Positions 14,377 to 21,392 of a DNA stretch of 64,000 bases are shown piece after piece. A program made the position numbers and the translations under genes. The notes beneath the pieces are model-generated. The model was not told where the DNA came from, did no database searches, and worked only from the letters and a program-made list of their open reading frames with translations. The stretch's first letter is position 1, and every line of letters starts with the position of its first letter. The stretch is from a virus. The stretch is from positions 1-64,000 of IMG/VR virus record IMGVR_UViG_3300037264_007501; one strand, given 5' to 3'.

Positions 14377-14615
14377 TAGCTCTCCTTTTTCCAGACCTCG
14401 AACTGCTTGTATGAGATATCTTCCTCGTTGAGTCGGTTTTGGAGGTAGTCGGAGAACCCCTCCAGATCATCTCTGTCGCTGATGGCGTTGCCGTCCGCGA
14501 TCGCTGTCACACGGCAGCCGGCCAATAGACCGTCCTCCATGTGTGTATTCCAGATCGTACCCGCTTCTTCCGGATCTATCACGACCAGGTGCACGTTGAT
14601 GTCTGTCTTGTTCAT
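14376..14615 (-). CDS. Hypothetical protein
   Basis: 79 aa from ATG 14615, 3 nt after the DNA polymerase stop (GGGGTAACC precedes it). Alpha/beta mix with INVHLVVIDPEEAGTIWNT and an acidic C-terminal half (DDLEGFSDYLQNRLNEEDIS). Probably translated by re-initiation from the polymerase. No family recognised. Confidence 0.6.
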   Translation of the reverse strand: MNKTDINVHLVVIDPEEAGTIWNTHMEDGLLAGCRVTAIADGNAISDRDDLEGFSDYLQNRLNEEDISYKQFEVWKKES

Positions 14616-14617
14616 GG

Positions 14618-15166
14618 TTACCCCTTCGTCCAATACGGGTGCACAGCCCCGTCCACTTCCATCGGCACATTTTTCATCCACACTTCCGCGGCCTCTTTCA
14701 TGAGGCGCAGTTTCACCTCATGGAAGCTCGCAGAGTCATCTTTGTTGGTGCGCGTTACGATCTCGTCATAGATGGCGTTCACAAAGCTGGTGCGGACGCC
14801 GTTGGCTTTGCGGTGCCGGCGGATATCTGCCATGGCCTTTTTGGTGATGTCGGCGTTCACCGACTGAATCATGAAGTTGCCTCCTTCGCGTTCGATCTTG
14901 GCTATCTTTCCCTTGTACTCATCGCCCCACTTGCCGCCTTCACAAGACTCTGGGTATGGGATGATCCAGTTACGCCGGCGGCCGTTGAGGTTGGCTAGGA
15001 ACCCCTCTCGCACGGCCTGGCGGCCAGCATCGCGGAGAAAGCCTACAGCCGTTGAATAGGTGGTGCAGTACTTACGGTGCAGATCGCGGGCCTCATCCAT
15101 GGTCACTGGGAAGCCGTCACCATTGAGGGCTTCGTAGAGCCCTCCTGGGCCTTGTCCATACGCAAT
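14618..15166 (-). CDS. polA: DNA polymerase I family, exon 2 (C-terminal polymerase domain)
   Basis: 182 codons of coding sequence after the intron. Exon 2 begins at 15166 with ATT GCG TAT GGA (IAYG), which completes motif B as NFG-IAYG with exon 1. Motif C is NAIYDEIV (about nt 14750-14773), carrying the catalytic Asp-Glu pair. The junction phase is exact: exon 1 is 425 whole codons and exon 2 is 183 codons including the stop. The spliced protein is about 607 aa, similar to other phage family A polymerases. No start codon of its own is needed. Confidence 0.88.
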   Translation of the reverse strand: MAYGQGPGGLYEALNGDGFPVTMDEARDLHRKYCTTYSTAVGFLRDAGRQAVREGFLANLNGRRRNWIIPYPESCEGGKWGDEYKGKIAKIEREGGNFMIQSVNADITKKAMADIRRHRKANGVRTSFVNAIYDEIVTRTNKDDSASFHEVKLRLMKEAAEVWMKNVPMEVDGAVHPYWTKG

Positions 15167-15753
15167 CAGCTGTTCCCTGATTACTCAGGGGCTAGACTAT
15201 ACCTTGTAGAACGCTAGCAAGGTTGCGTAACAGCAAAAGACTCCCAACAGCGGTGTTCGATCTGGTGGCAGCGCTTGCATAAGCACTCCAAGTTCGTCAG
15301 CTCGTTGTTGTACCTGTTCCCATCTTTGTGGTGGATTAGCAGGTGCTTTTTGCTGCTGCAACGCTCGCAGGCAGTGCGCTTCTTTAGCCTTCTGTACACA
15401 CCAATTCCACCTGTCCAATTGTTATTGCTTGGACCGGCCTGGCTGTACCCCTTTTTCACGTAGTGGTTTTTGTACCACTTTTGCATATACACTTTCTTAT
15501 GGATAGCTTGGCAGCCGACGCAGCGTTTTTGTGCTGGGCCAGTAGGTGTATATCTTTTTGAACATTGTACGCACTGTCTTCTCACGTTATACCTCGCCGT
15601 GTTTATGCCGTTGGCATACGCAGTCCGCGGGCGGTCTGTCCGCGCTGTCAGTCGTTGCACGCTTCCGCTGTTCCCAGCGGATTCGCTCAGGATTGCCCCT
15701 GAGGGGTTTCCCTGAATTGAGCGAGTTTTGATTCGGCTTGGTCGCATTAACTA
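15167..15753 (-). mobile_element. Group I intron in the DNA polymerase gene
   Basis: 587 nt between GGT (exon 1 ends in U) and ATT of exon 2; the intron ends in G. Without removal, TAG follows the GGT codon at once. Group I core signs on the minus strand: CAATCCTGAGC (15695-15685), the typical P4/J3-4 stretch; AAGGTATAGTCTA near the 3' end, typical of P7; and a P9 hairpin CCCTGA-GTAA-TCAGGG (15190-15175) with a GNRA loop. The insertion is in motif B, the most conserved polymerase site, where other phage polymerase introns also sit. An HNH endonuclease frame fills most of it. Confidence 0.87.
15214..15747 (-). CDS. HNH homing endonuclease inside the intron
   Basis: 177 aa from ATG 15747. The HNH motif is at the C-terminus: LLIHHKDGNRYNNELTNLEC followed by CKRCHQIEH, with extra zinc pairs CVQC...CVGC (about residues 59-78) and CERC (about 126-129). 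The N-terminal 50 residues run through the intron core, so the true start may be a later codon, for example near residue 57 or Met88. The known role of this family is nicking or cutting the intronless allele to spread the intron. Confidence 0.85.
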   Translation of the reverse strand: MRPSRIKTRSIQGNPSGAILSESAGNSGSVQRLTARTDRPRTAYANGINTARYNVRRQCVQCSKRYTPTGPAQKRCVGCQAIHKKVYMQKWYKNHYVKKGYSQAGPSNNNWTGGIGVYRRLKKRTACERCSSKKHLLIHHKDGNRYNNELTNLECLCKRCHQIEHRCWESFAVTQPC

Positions 15754-17028
15754 ACCGAAATTTAGATTCTTTGCTGGTGTTCGCAAGCGGCTGTTCTCGC
15801 CCTTCTTGGTTACCTCTACTCCATACAGGTCAGTGGCCACAGCGCAGTGGATATCCTCTCCTCGTTGGAAGATACCAGTCAGCTTCTTGTCCCCAGATAT
15901 CTCGGCCAGGATCCTCGACTCACAACCAGAGTAGTCGTCGCTCTCCATGACTTCGTCTGGGTAGCAGATAAAGCAATGGCGGAAGGCGTTCTCTCTTGGG
16001 ATGTTGAGCGGGTTGACGTCGCTCTCTCCAGCGGCAGGCCTCCCGGTGTCAGTTCCCATCTGCCAGAGGTTGGGGTGGATCCTACCAGTCAGCGGGTTGA
16101 TGGCGTCGATGAAGGGCTGACCGTAGGTGTTGATCCGCTTCTGCAGGCTTCTCCACTTTTGGAGGGCCTGAATGAATGGTAGATCCCGCAGCTTCTTCAG
16201 AGTCTTCTTGTCGGTCTTAGTCACAGGAAGATAGCTGTCACCCTCTTTGATTTTGACCTTCATCATTCGCAGGAGAGTAACCACCTGCGATGGTGAGCCA
16301 TAGTTCATGTCGACTTCGTCGAAGAGATTGACCCCAACGAAAGGTGACGCGAACACGTCCAGCTCTGACTTGGCCACAACCGCAAGACCGGTGTGCTTTT
16401 CGATCAGTGCCTGCCACGCCGGCACGTCGATGAGCATCCCGTCGAACTCCATGTCGCCAAAGGACGACACTACATCACACTCGAGCTGAAACGTGGGAAT
16501 GAGGCCAGCTGGCCGCATCTCGTCCAGCATCTTTTTGCAGAGCGGGATCATGTGCACGACGTCGTCCGCGGCGTATTGGAGCTGCTCCTTGGTGAACGCG
16601 CCCTTGTGGCCGATGAAGCTCTTCTGGAGTGTCTTGTCAGCCACGATGCCCAGACGCTCGAGGAGCACGTCCTCCAACCGGAAGCCGCGCTTCTTCTTGC
16701 CGGCGGTGAGAACCTTCTCGCCGATGAGAGTGTCTCGGATACCCTCCAGTTCGATCTGAGAGGTGCCCTTCAGCATCTTGTAGTCGAACTTGAGGTTGTG
16801 ACCTACTTTGAGCACGTTTACGTTTTCCAAAAACGGACGCAGCGGCTCTATGCTGGCCGTGCGCGTATCGATAACGAACTGCTCTTCTTGCCGACCGATC
16901 TGGAGCAGAACAACTTTGTCTTTGTGGGCATCCAGCCCGGTTGTTTCTGTGTCAACTCCCCACGACGGGAAGCGCATCAGCTCTGGCAGGATGGCAGCTA
17001 CGCCACCTGATTCTGTAATGTATTTCAT
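15754..17028 (-). CDS. polA: DNA polymerase I family, exon 1 (3'-5' exonuclease and palm/fingers)
   Basis: 425 codons. The exonuclease domain has VDTETTGLD (Exo I), GHNLKFDYKML (Exo II) and YAADDVVHM (Exo III), so proofreading should be active. There is no 5'-3' exonuclease domain. The polymerase part has DTGRPAAGESDVNPLNIPRE, motif A DDYSGCESRILA, and the first half of motif B, RTPAKNLNFG, where the intron interrupts. The ATG follows AGGATAAAA. It is the replicative polymerase candidate of this phage, working with the clamp, SSB-like protein and helicase encoded further right. Confidence 0.92.
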
Positions 17029-17064
17029 TTTTATCCTCTGGTTAACTTGTACCAGATATCGGTA

Positions 17065-17304
17065 TCATTGGAGGCTTCGAATGGCTATGACCTTGGCCTT
17101 TTGCGTGTCTGTATATCTACGCTTCTCGTGCCACGGGTCACCGGGGCCAGACCGGTACACACTGCGAGAGTCATCGATCCATCTTGCCAGCGTGGCGTTG
17201 GCAATCTTTGCCACGAGCTTGTAGACGGAGTCAAAGAGGCTGCACACCGGGGACCCGTCATTGACGGAGTCATTGAAGTGGTCAGGCGTAAACTGCCAGT
17301 CCAT
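17065..17304 (-). CDS. Hypothetical protein
   Basis: 79 aa with a strong AGGAGGCGTT site before ATG. Contains WIDDSRSVYRSGPGDPWHEK and a basic C-terminus. Located 36 nt ahead of the polymerase start and probably co-transcribed with it. No family recognised. Confidence 0.65.
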   Translation of the reverse strand: MDWQFTPDHFNDSVNDGSPVCSLFDSVYKLVAKIANATLARWIDDSRSVYRSGPGDPWHEKRRYTDTQKAKVIAIRSLQ

Positions 17305-17365
17305 AACGCCTCCTGATAAATTTTTAGGGAGATGTATATATCCTAGCGTGGAACCTGGGAAGCCG

Positions 17366-17566
17366 TTACCACAGCGGGCTACCAGGCTTGGGCTCGAACT
17401 TCTTTTCTTTCAGGAGAGCGTCAATCAGCTTCTCAATGACCTCGCTCTTGGCCAATTGATTCTCCCAGCAGTAGCTGTTGAAGAGAGTGTGTATATCGGG
17501 GTGGACGTAGGCGGTTATTGCTTTGCGGGGCAACCCTTTGGTAGAGACTCGCTTTGGACGGGGCAT
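17366..17566 (-). CDS. Small ribbon-helix-helix-like protein
   Basis: 66 aa from ATG 17566. The pattern KAITAYVHPDIHTLFNSYC followed by LAKSEVIEKLIDALL is a beta strand plus two helices, as in ribbon-helix-helix DNA-binding proteins. The N-terminus is basic (PRPKRVSTKG). It follows the tmRNA gene by 59 nt on the same strand. A local transcription regulator is a reasonable guess. Confidence 0.6.
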   Translation of the reverse strand: MPRPKRVSTKGLPRKAITAYVHPDIHTLFNSYCWENQLAKSEVIEKLIDALLKEKKFEPKPGSPLW

Positions 17567-17624
17567 CAACTGCAAGTATGGACTTGTTGCCACGGATTGC
17601 ACCGGTGGCCGCGGCAAAAGTTTT

Positions 17625-18026
17625 TGGAGGTAGCGGGGATCGAACCCGCGTCCAGAGTGCGTCATCAATTAAGTCCCACGAGCGTCTCCCGTTTAAAGCC
17701 TGGGCAGGCTGTAGGGGCAACCCTTTCGGATGGCCCTCCACCATCTGGTGTTGTCTCACGGTCCAGCAACCGCACTCACTCTCATTAGGGGGGAGGAGGC
17801 AACCCTTTTGCTGAGTTCTGTTGCCAGGCCTTCAGCGCCCCGATCGCTTTGCCCTCAGTGAAGAGGGTTAGGCGGCCATACGTTGACTTGCAACCTTGCG
17901 GCCGAAGTCGACGTGTACAACATTGCTGTTGTTACTTGTGTTTTGCCTATCCGTTTTAAGGAGTGGCTAGGCTAGCTCCGCTCGCACCCGATCGAATCAG
18001 TACCCTGTCGAAACCATTACACCCCC
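17625..18026 (-). ncRNA. ssrA: Transfer-messenger RNA (tmRNA)
   Basis: 402 nt, one-piece form. The 5' end is GGGGGTGTAATGGTTTCGACAGG (starting at 18026), the standard tmRNA start. The 3' end is GGACGCGGGTTCGATCCCCGC-TACCTCC-A, with a perfect T-arm. The acceptor stem GGGGGUG/UACCUCC forms 7 bp with a G3-U70 wobble, the identity mark for alanyl-tRNA synthetase. CCA is not encoded (AAAA follows). The tag frame ends CAA CGT ATG GCC GCC TAA (stop at 17870-17868), giving ...SQRMAA, close to the usual -LAA degron. The resume codon is uncertain. It would rescue stalled ribosomes and tag the products. Confidence 0.93.
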
Positions 18027-18048
18027 GTAAGCAGACTGTATATCCATA

Positions 18049-18057
18049 TGATACAAT
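18049..18057 (+). promoter_or_regulatory. Extended -10 promoter of the 69-aa exported protein
   Basis: TG-A-TACAAT (18049-18057) ends 10 nt before ATG 18068, so the leader would be only a few nucleotides and carries no Shine-Dalgarno site. It lies back to back with the 5' end of tmRNA. Confidence 0.5.
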
Positions 18058-18067
18058 AAGTCATCCC

Positions 18068-18277
18068 ATGAAATTACTGCTATGCCTCTTGCTTTTGAGC
18101 TCTATCGCACGCTCTTGCGACGATGACGAGCCAGAGGTGGAGTCAACTGACACCATTGAAATGGTTGAGCTAGTTGACCCGGATCCACCCAAGCAGTTCT
18201 ACAGCGGCAGCGACGTTGACACCTCGCATGAGCGGCAGTTCTACGACGATAGCAGGTACTACCCAGAGGATGATTAG
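18068..18277 (+). CDS. Small acidic exported protein
   Basis: 69 aa. MKLLLCLLLLSSIARSC is a signal peptide, possibly a weak lipobox (ARSC). The mature part is very acidic (DDDEPEVES, YYPEDD) with no other Cys. It is the only plus-strand gene between two long minus-strand runs and is convergent by 4 nt with the next gene. The function is unknown. Confidence 0.6.
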   Translation: MKLLLCLLLLSSIARSCDDDEPEVESTDTIEMVELVDPDPPKQFYSGSDVDTSHERQFYDDSRYYPEDD

Positions 18278-18498
18278 AAGCACTGCACTTCGGGTCTGGC
18301 ACACCGAACGATCGGGCCGCCCGGGTAGTTGAGATCCAGCCCGGTCATGACCTCGTCCCGGTATCGGCAGGCGGTGCCATATTCAACGTGCGCTGGCCCC
18401 AAGCGGGCCTGGCAGAAGATCTTGGCCACGTCCGACCCGTAGACCTTCATTGCGGTGAGGAGCAGAATGACTACGCTGACGGCGATAAGTTTTTTCAT
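18274..18498 (-). CDS. Small exported protein
   Basis: 74 aa from ATG 18498, with AAAGGAGGCAAC upstream. Residues 1-22 (MKKLIAVSVVILLLTAMKVYGS) are a signal peptide. The mature part has four Cys (FCQARLG, TACRYRD, VRCARPEVQC), likely two disulfides. It overlaps the upstream gene by 4 nt. No family recognised. Confidence 0.65.
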   Translation of the reverse strand: MKKLIAVSVVILLLTAMKVYGSDVAKIFCQARLGPAHVEYGTACRYRDEVMTGLDLNYPGGPIVRCARPEVQCF

Positions 18499-18719
18499 GT
18501 TGCCTCCTTTGGCGGAGCATAGCCCTTCTTCAGGGCCTTCGCCAGTTGGGCAAAGTAGCTGGAGAGCGCCTGGGCCACCTCTGCGTCGTTGCAAGCGATG
18601 CACAGCATCGAATCCTGCATGGGAGCCGCGTCCAGGGTAATCCCCTTCCACCCCTCATCCAGCGCTACTGACCGAATCTTTGTGTCCTGGTTGATCTCGT
18701 GCAGCCTCAGCTTTTTCAA
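18495..18719 (-). CDS. Hypothetical protein
   Basis: 74 aa. Strand-rich start (KLRLHEINQDTKIRSVALDEGW) and a helical end (AEVAQALSSYFAQLAKALKKGY). It overlaps the upstream Cys-rich gene by 65 nt in another frame and the downstream signal-peptide gene by 4 nt. No family recognised. Confidence 0.6.
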   Translation of the reverse strand: MKKLRLHEINQDTKIRSVALDEGWKGITLDAAPMQDSMLCIACNDAEVAQALSSYFAQLAKALKKGYAPPKEAT

Positions 18720-19266
18720 CTTTCACCTTCTTGTTGTATTGTGGTTCCCAGGTAGCCAAAGTCTGCTTCTTGTTCCACTGATCGACAAAGGCGACGAGCT
18801 CGTCCACGAGGATGAGATGGTCGTAGGCATCCTCGAAGAGGTCCTCGGTGGCTGCTTCCATGGCGTGGTGGATGTTGATGCCAGCGAAAGACTCTACCTT
18901 ACAGGGGTGAACGAACTCCGGCATGCTCTCTTCGTCGTCGCAGTAGTGATCGAGTAGCTCGTCCATGTCCATGAAGTAGCGCTTGTTGTCGAGCACTGGG
19001 CCGCCGTCGTATTCCACGAGCTCGCGCTTGGCCTCGTGAGCAGCCTCCTTGCAGTTGTCGCAGAGGATGTGCCACTTACCCAGCTTCTCCCCGCACTTGC
19101 AGTAGGTTTGCCGGCAGCACTCCTCCGCGGCCTTGTAGGTGCCGTCGTTCAGGGAGAGCTTGTGGCATTCGCCACAGGCCCACACGGGGCTGGGGATAGG
19201 GACGCTGTCCGCCCCCAGGGTGTATAGTTGAATGGGCGGTTTTAGATTATCCACTAGTGTCTTCAT
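18655..19266 (-). CDS. Cys-rich probable zinc-binding protein
   Basis: 203 aa. The N-terminal half has CGEC, CCRQTYCKC and CDNC pairs (residues about 31-72), consistent with two zinc-ribbon knuckles. The central region is acidic (DMDELLDHYCDDEESMPEF) and helical. The last 25 residues lie in the overlap with the next gene and are basic. It starts inside the stop of the upstream gene (ATGA type). Cytoplasmic; the function is unknown. Confidence 0.65.
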   Translation of the reverse strand: MKTLVDNLKPPIQLYTLGADSVPIPSPVWACGECHKLSLNDGTYKAAEECCRQTYCKCGEKLGKWHILCDNCKEAAHEAKRELVEYDGGPVLDNKRYFMDMDELLDHYCDDEESMPEFVHPCKVESFAGINIHHAMEAATEDLFEDAYDHLILVDELVAFVDQWNKKQTLATWEPQYNKKVKVEKAEAARDQPGHKDSVSSAG

Positions 19267-19532
19267 ATGTGTCTCTCCATGAACTCTCGGTCAGTTTGCG
19301 CGGGGTAGTCGTTGAACGCTCTTACGAGCTTTGAGCACCTCTCCAGTAGTTTGTCGACGTCTACAGGGCTGCAAGCCTCGTAGATAAAATACGGGTTTGA
19401 ATCTTTGGGATGTGGGCACACGGCACCGCCGGCCTCACCCGGGGTGCAGAACGAGTTCAGTTCCTCGATGGACCATCCATCTTCGGCGTAGAATCTGAGC
19501 AAAAGATTGCTCGAGAGGATCACTTTTTTCAT
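19263..19532 (-). CDS. Hypothetical protein
   Basis: 89 aa. MKKVILSSNLLLRFYAEDGW has a strand rather than a signal peptide. Four Cys are spread through the middle (SFCTPGEAGGAVCPHP, EACSPVDVDKLLERC). Coupled to the 19266 gene by overlap. No family recognised. Confidence 0.6.
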   Translation of the reverse strand: MKKVILSSNLLLRFYAEDGWSIEELNSFCTPGEAGGAVCPHPKDSNPYFIYEACSPVDVDKLLERCSKLVRAFNDYPAQTDREFMERHI

Positions 19533-19533
19533 A

Positions 19534-19887
19534 TCATGGAATAGCGAGGCAAGCGGCCATCAGCGCAGCCTTACCAGCGGCGCTGGCAAAGTCTAGGCTG
19601 CACTCCCACCTCTCCGGCACCTTCGAAGCCGCGGTAGCAACTATGACGTCCACTATCAAGCCGCATGTGAACGGGTTGAGGGCGACTGCGCCAGTGTCAG
19701 TGCAGAGCCCCAGTCCACGCGCCGCCTCTCGCACGTCCTCTTTGACGAGGTCTGCTCGTTTGCATTGCAGAAGAGCGACTGTGGCGCCGGTGACAGCAGT
19801 CACACCCACGTCTTGAATGACGCATCCTGGCTTTTTTGTGCAGGCCGAAAAGAACACAAATGGAAGGAACAGAAGTAGTTTTTTCAT
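19534..19887 (-). CDS. Lipoprotein of unknown function
   Basis: 117 aa. MKKLLLFLPFVFFSACTKK is a lipoprotein signal with the Cys at residue 16. The mature part has five further Cys and two hydrophobic helices (VGVTAVTGATVALLQ, FTCGLIVDVIVATAAS). It resembles small phage exclusion or envelope lipoproteins only in general layout. It is followed on the same strand by the 19532 gene, one base away. Confidence 0.7.
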   Translation of the reverse strand: MKKLLLFLPFVFFSACTKKPGCVIQDVGVTAVTGATVALLQCKRADLVKEDVREAARGLGLCTDTGAVALNPFTCGLIVDVIVATAASKVPERWECSLDFASAAGKAALMAACLAIP

Positions 19888-19896
19888 TCCCGGATA

Positions 19897-20367
19897 TTAC
19901 TTTAGATAGCTGCGGACCGCCTCAAATAAAGTGCGGACCGTCTCGGATCCAGCACTGAATCTGCGCAGGAGTCTGGTCTCTATCGTGCACACTTCGTTGA
20001 CGCAAGACTCGACGTCAGTGGTGAGCGCGGCCGCAGGCAACGACAAGCCGCTCTCTTGGAAGTAGGTGCGGTATATCTGGCGGCGGAAGTCGGGCTGCAT
20101 ATCCAGGCCAACTCCGAGTTTGGCTTTGTAGGCGGCTACTCCGGCTTCGGTTGGCTGAGAGGCGGGGTGGACGTCGGTCACTACGTAGACTGTGATGTAG
20201 GCCCGGGGGTCTAGCTTTCCTTTATGTCGGTCCACTTCTGGGATTTCTTCGTTGCACCCCCCGCACCATGGCGCAGAAAAGAGGAGCAGGTGTACGTTGT
20301 CATATCGTTCGTGTGGGGTAGGCGAAGCACTGCATGCAGCCAGTAGAAGAAATAAAAGAGCGCGCAT
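19897..20367 (-). CDS. Thioredoxin-fold lipoprotein
   Basis: 156 aa. The lipoprotein signal MRALLFLLLAACSAS has its acylated Cys at residue 12. Then comes a thioredoxin-like strand and active site, LLLFSAPWCGGCNEEIPEVD (C35, C38), as in TlpA/ResA proteins. Later strands (AYITVYVVTDVHP) fit the fold, and a second Cys pair (ESCVNEVC) may form a structural disulfide. It should act in the periplasm, anchored to a membrane, reducing or forming disulfides. The neighbouring exported Cys-rich proteins are possible substrates. Confidence 0.85.
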   Translation of the reverse strand: MRALLFLLLAACSASPTPHERYDNVHLLLFSAPWCGGCNEEIPEVDRHKGKLDPRAYITVYVVTDVHPASQPTEAGVAAYKAKLGVGLDMQPDFRRQIYRTYFQESGLSLPAAALTTDVESCVNEVCTIETRLLRRFSAGSETVRTLFEAVRSYLK

Positions 20368-20368
20368 T

Positions 20369-20491
20369 TCACAAGTCTACCATCAGCTCCTTCAGGTGTT
20401 TCCACCCGCTGCGCAAAACCATCCCGGCGGCTACGCCAGTCAAAAAACTAACCACGATGAACGCGGTTGTGCTTTGGTCAAGAGTGCACAT
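20369..20491 (-). CDS. 40-aa membrane protein
   Basis: ATG 20491 follows AGGAGGACGT, an excellent ribosome site. The product is MCTLDQSTTAF followed by a hydrophobic helix (IVVSFLTGVAAGMVL) and a basic tail (RSGWKHLKELMVDL). The stop lies 1 nt before the thioredoxin-lipoprotein start, so the two are coupled. A small single-pass membrane protein of unknown function. Confidence 0.65.
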   Translation of the reverse strand: MCTLDQSTTAFIVVSFLTGVAAGMVLRSGWKHLKELMVDL

Positions 20492-20499
20492 ACGTCCTC

Positions 20500-20841
20500 C
20501 TAGTTTTTGGGTTTTGCAAGCAGCTCGGCCACGACTTCGCGCGCCTGCTGCTCAATTCTCTTTTCTATCGCATATCTGAGATTGTAGTTCTCCTTGATGA
20601 CGGTATCCACAGCCTTCTTGAGTAGCTCCTGCATGGAGCGTGTCACCTGCTCGTGTATTTCACGGGCGAGATTTTGCTCAAAGTGAATCAGACCATCCTT
20701 GATGGCGGCGTTGACCACCGGCTCTAGCTCAGCGTCCCACATCCCCCGTACGTGGTGCACTATCTGTGTTTTCAATTCCGCGAGCTCGATGCGTACGAGC
20801 CCTGCTAGATGGCCGCCGTGCGACCGTCCTTCTGATTGCAT
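20500..20841 (-). CDS. Helical hypothetical protein
   Basis: 113 aa. Almost wholly amphipathic helix (LVRIELAELKTQIVHHVRGMW, REIHEQVTRSMQELLKKAVDTV, IEKRIEQQAREVVAELLA), so probably a coiled-coil or oligomer. AAAGGGATAACAC precedes ATG. It stands ahead of the 40-aa membrane protein. No family recognised. Confidence 0.65.
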   Translation of the reverse strand: MQSEGRSHGGHLAGLVRIELAELKTQIVHHVRGMWDAELEPVVNAAIKDGLIHFEQNLAREIHEQVTRSMQELLKKAVDTVIKENYNLRYAIEKRIEQQAREVVAELLAKPKN

Positions 20842-20967
20842 GTGTTATCCCTTTTGGAGGTGCAACCCTCCGAATATCTGTTCTCTGTGTCATCGTCTGT
20901 GAAATTGAGGAAGGTGGTCTTGACCGGCCCGTGAAGGCTCCAGTCCCACTCCCAGTCGCGGTATACG

Positions 20968-21165
20968 TCAGACGCCTAAGCTTGCCTTCGTAATGTACTC
21001 GGTGACATTCCCCTTGCAGCGCTGGTCAGCCAGCTTCTGGATTTTGGAGAAATCGCGCCTGCGAAAGCGAATTAGCTTGGAGACGTTCTTTGCGTTGATC
21101 GGCTCCGCTGCCTTTGCTTCCACAACCGCCTTTGCTTTCCGAATCTTCGTCACTTTCTTTTTCAT
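20968..21165 (-). CDS. Small basic protein, possible RHH-like DNA-binding protein
   Basis: 65 aa from ATG 21165. Lys/Ala-rich start (KKKVTKIRKAKAVVEAKAAE), then VSKLIRFRRRDFSKIQKLADQRCKGNVTEYI, reminiscent of the strand-helix-helix of small regulators. The stop context is GTC TGA C, and an open +1 frame continues for 54 codons with no start codon of its own. The start is uncertain; GGACGG is a weak ribosome site. Confidence 0.5.
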   Translation of the reverse strand: MKKKVTKIRKAKAVVEAKAAEPINAKNVSKLIRFRRRDFSKIQKLADQRCKGNVTEYITKASLGV

Positions 21166-21391
21166 AGACTGCCGTCCATATCCTCTGGTCCCAGCTACAC
21201 CTAAAGGGGCCATTATAGAGATTTGCGCATGTGGAGTTGTAGCGAACTCTGCATGATGCCTCCGGAGCGCCTAAGCTATCCAGAGTCAGTTGCTTTAGGT
21301 TGTAGATATACCCATTTTTATGATTCAACGCAAAAAATCCTTTACCTCTTTTTTCTAGCAGCTGACGAAGAGAACTGAAGATATAGGCCAC
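21026..21391 (-). CDS. Hypothetical protein with long 3' overlap
   Basis: 121 aa from GTG 21391, which overlaps the region of the previous stop (GAGGTGTGAGGTG). Residues 2-75 look like a real domain (IFSSLRQLLEKRGKGFFALN, GYIYNLKQLTLDSLG, YNGPFRCSWDQRIW). The last 45 residues lie in the out-of-frame overlap with the 20968-21165 gene and are low complexity. Coding status is moderately supported by coupling to the gene before it. Confidence 0.45.
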   Translation of the reverse strand: MAYIFSSLRQLLEKRGKGFFALNHKNGYIYNLKQLTLDSLGAPEASCRVRYNSTCANLYNGPFRCSWDQRIWTAVYEKESDEDSESKGGCGSKGSGADQRKERLQANSLSQARFLQNPEAG

Positions 21392-21392
21392 C

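Noticed and set aside
17261-17788. 175-aa plus-strand frame opposite the tmRNA 3' half
   Set aside because: It runs antisense through the tmRNA and the RHH-like gene; no ribosome site.
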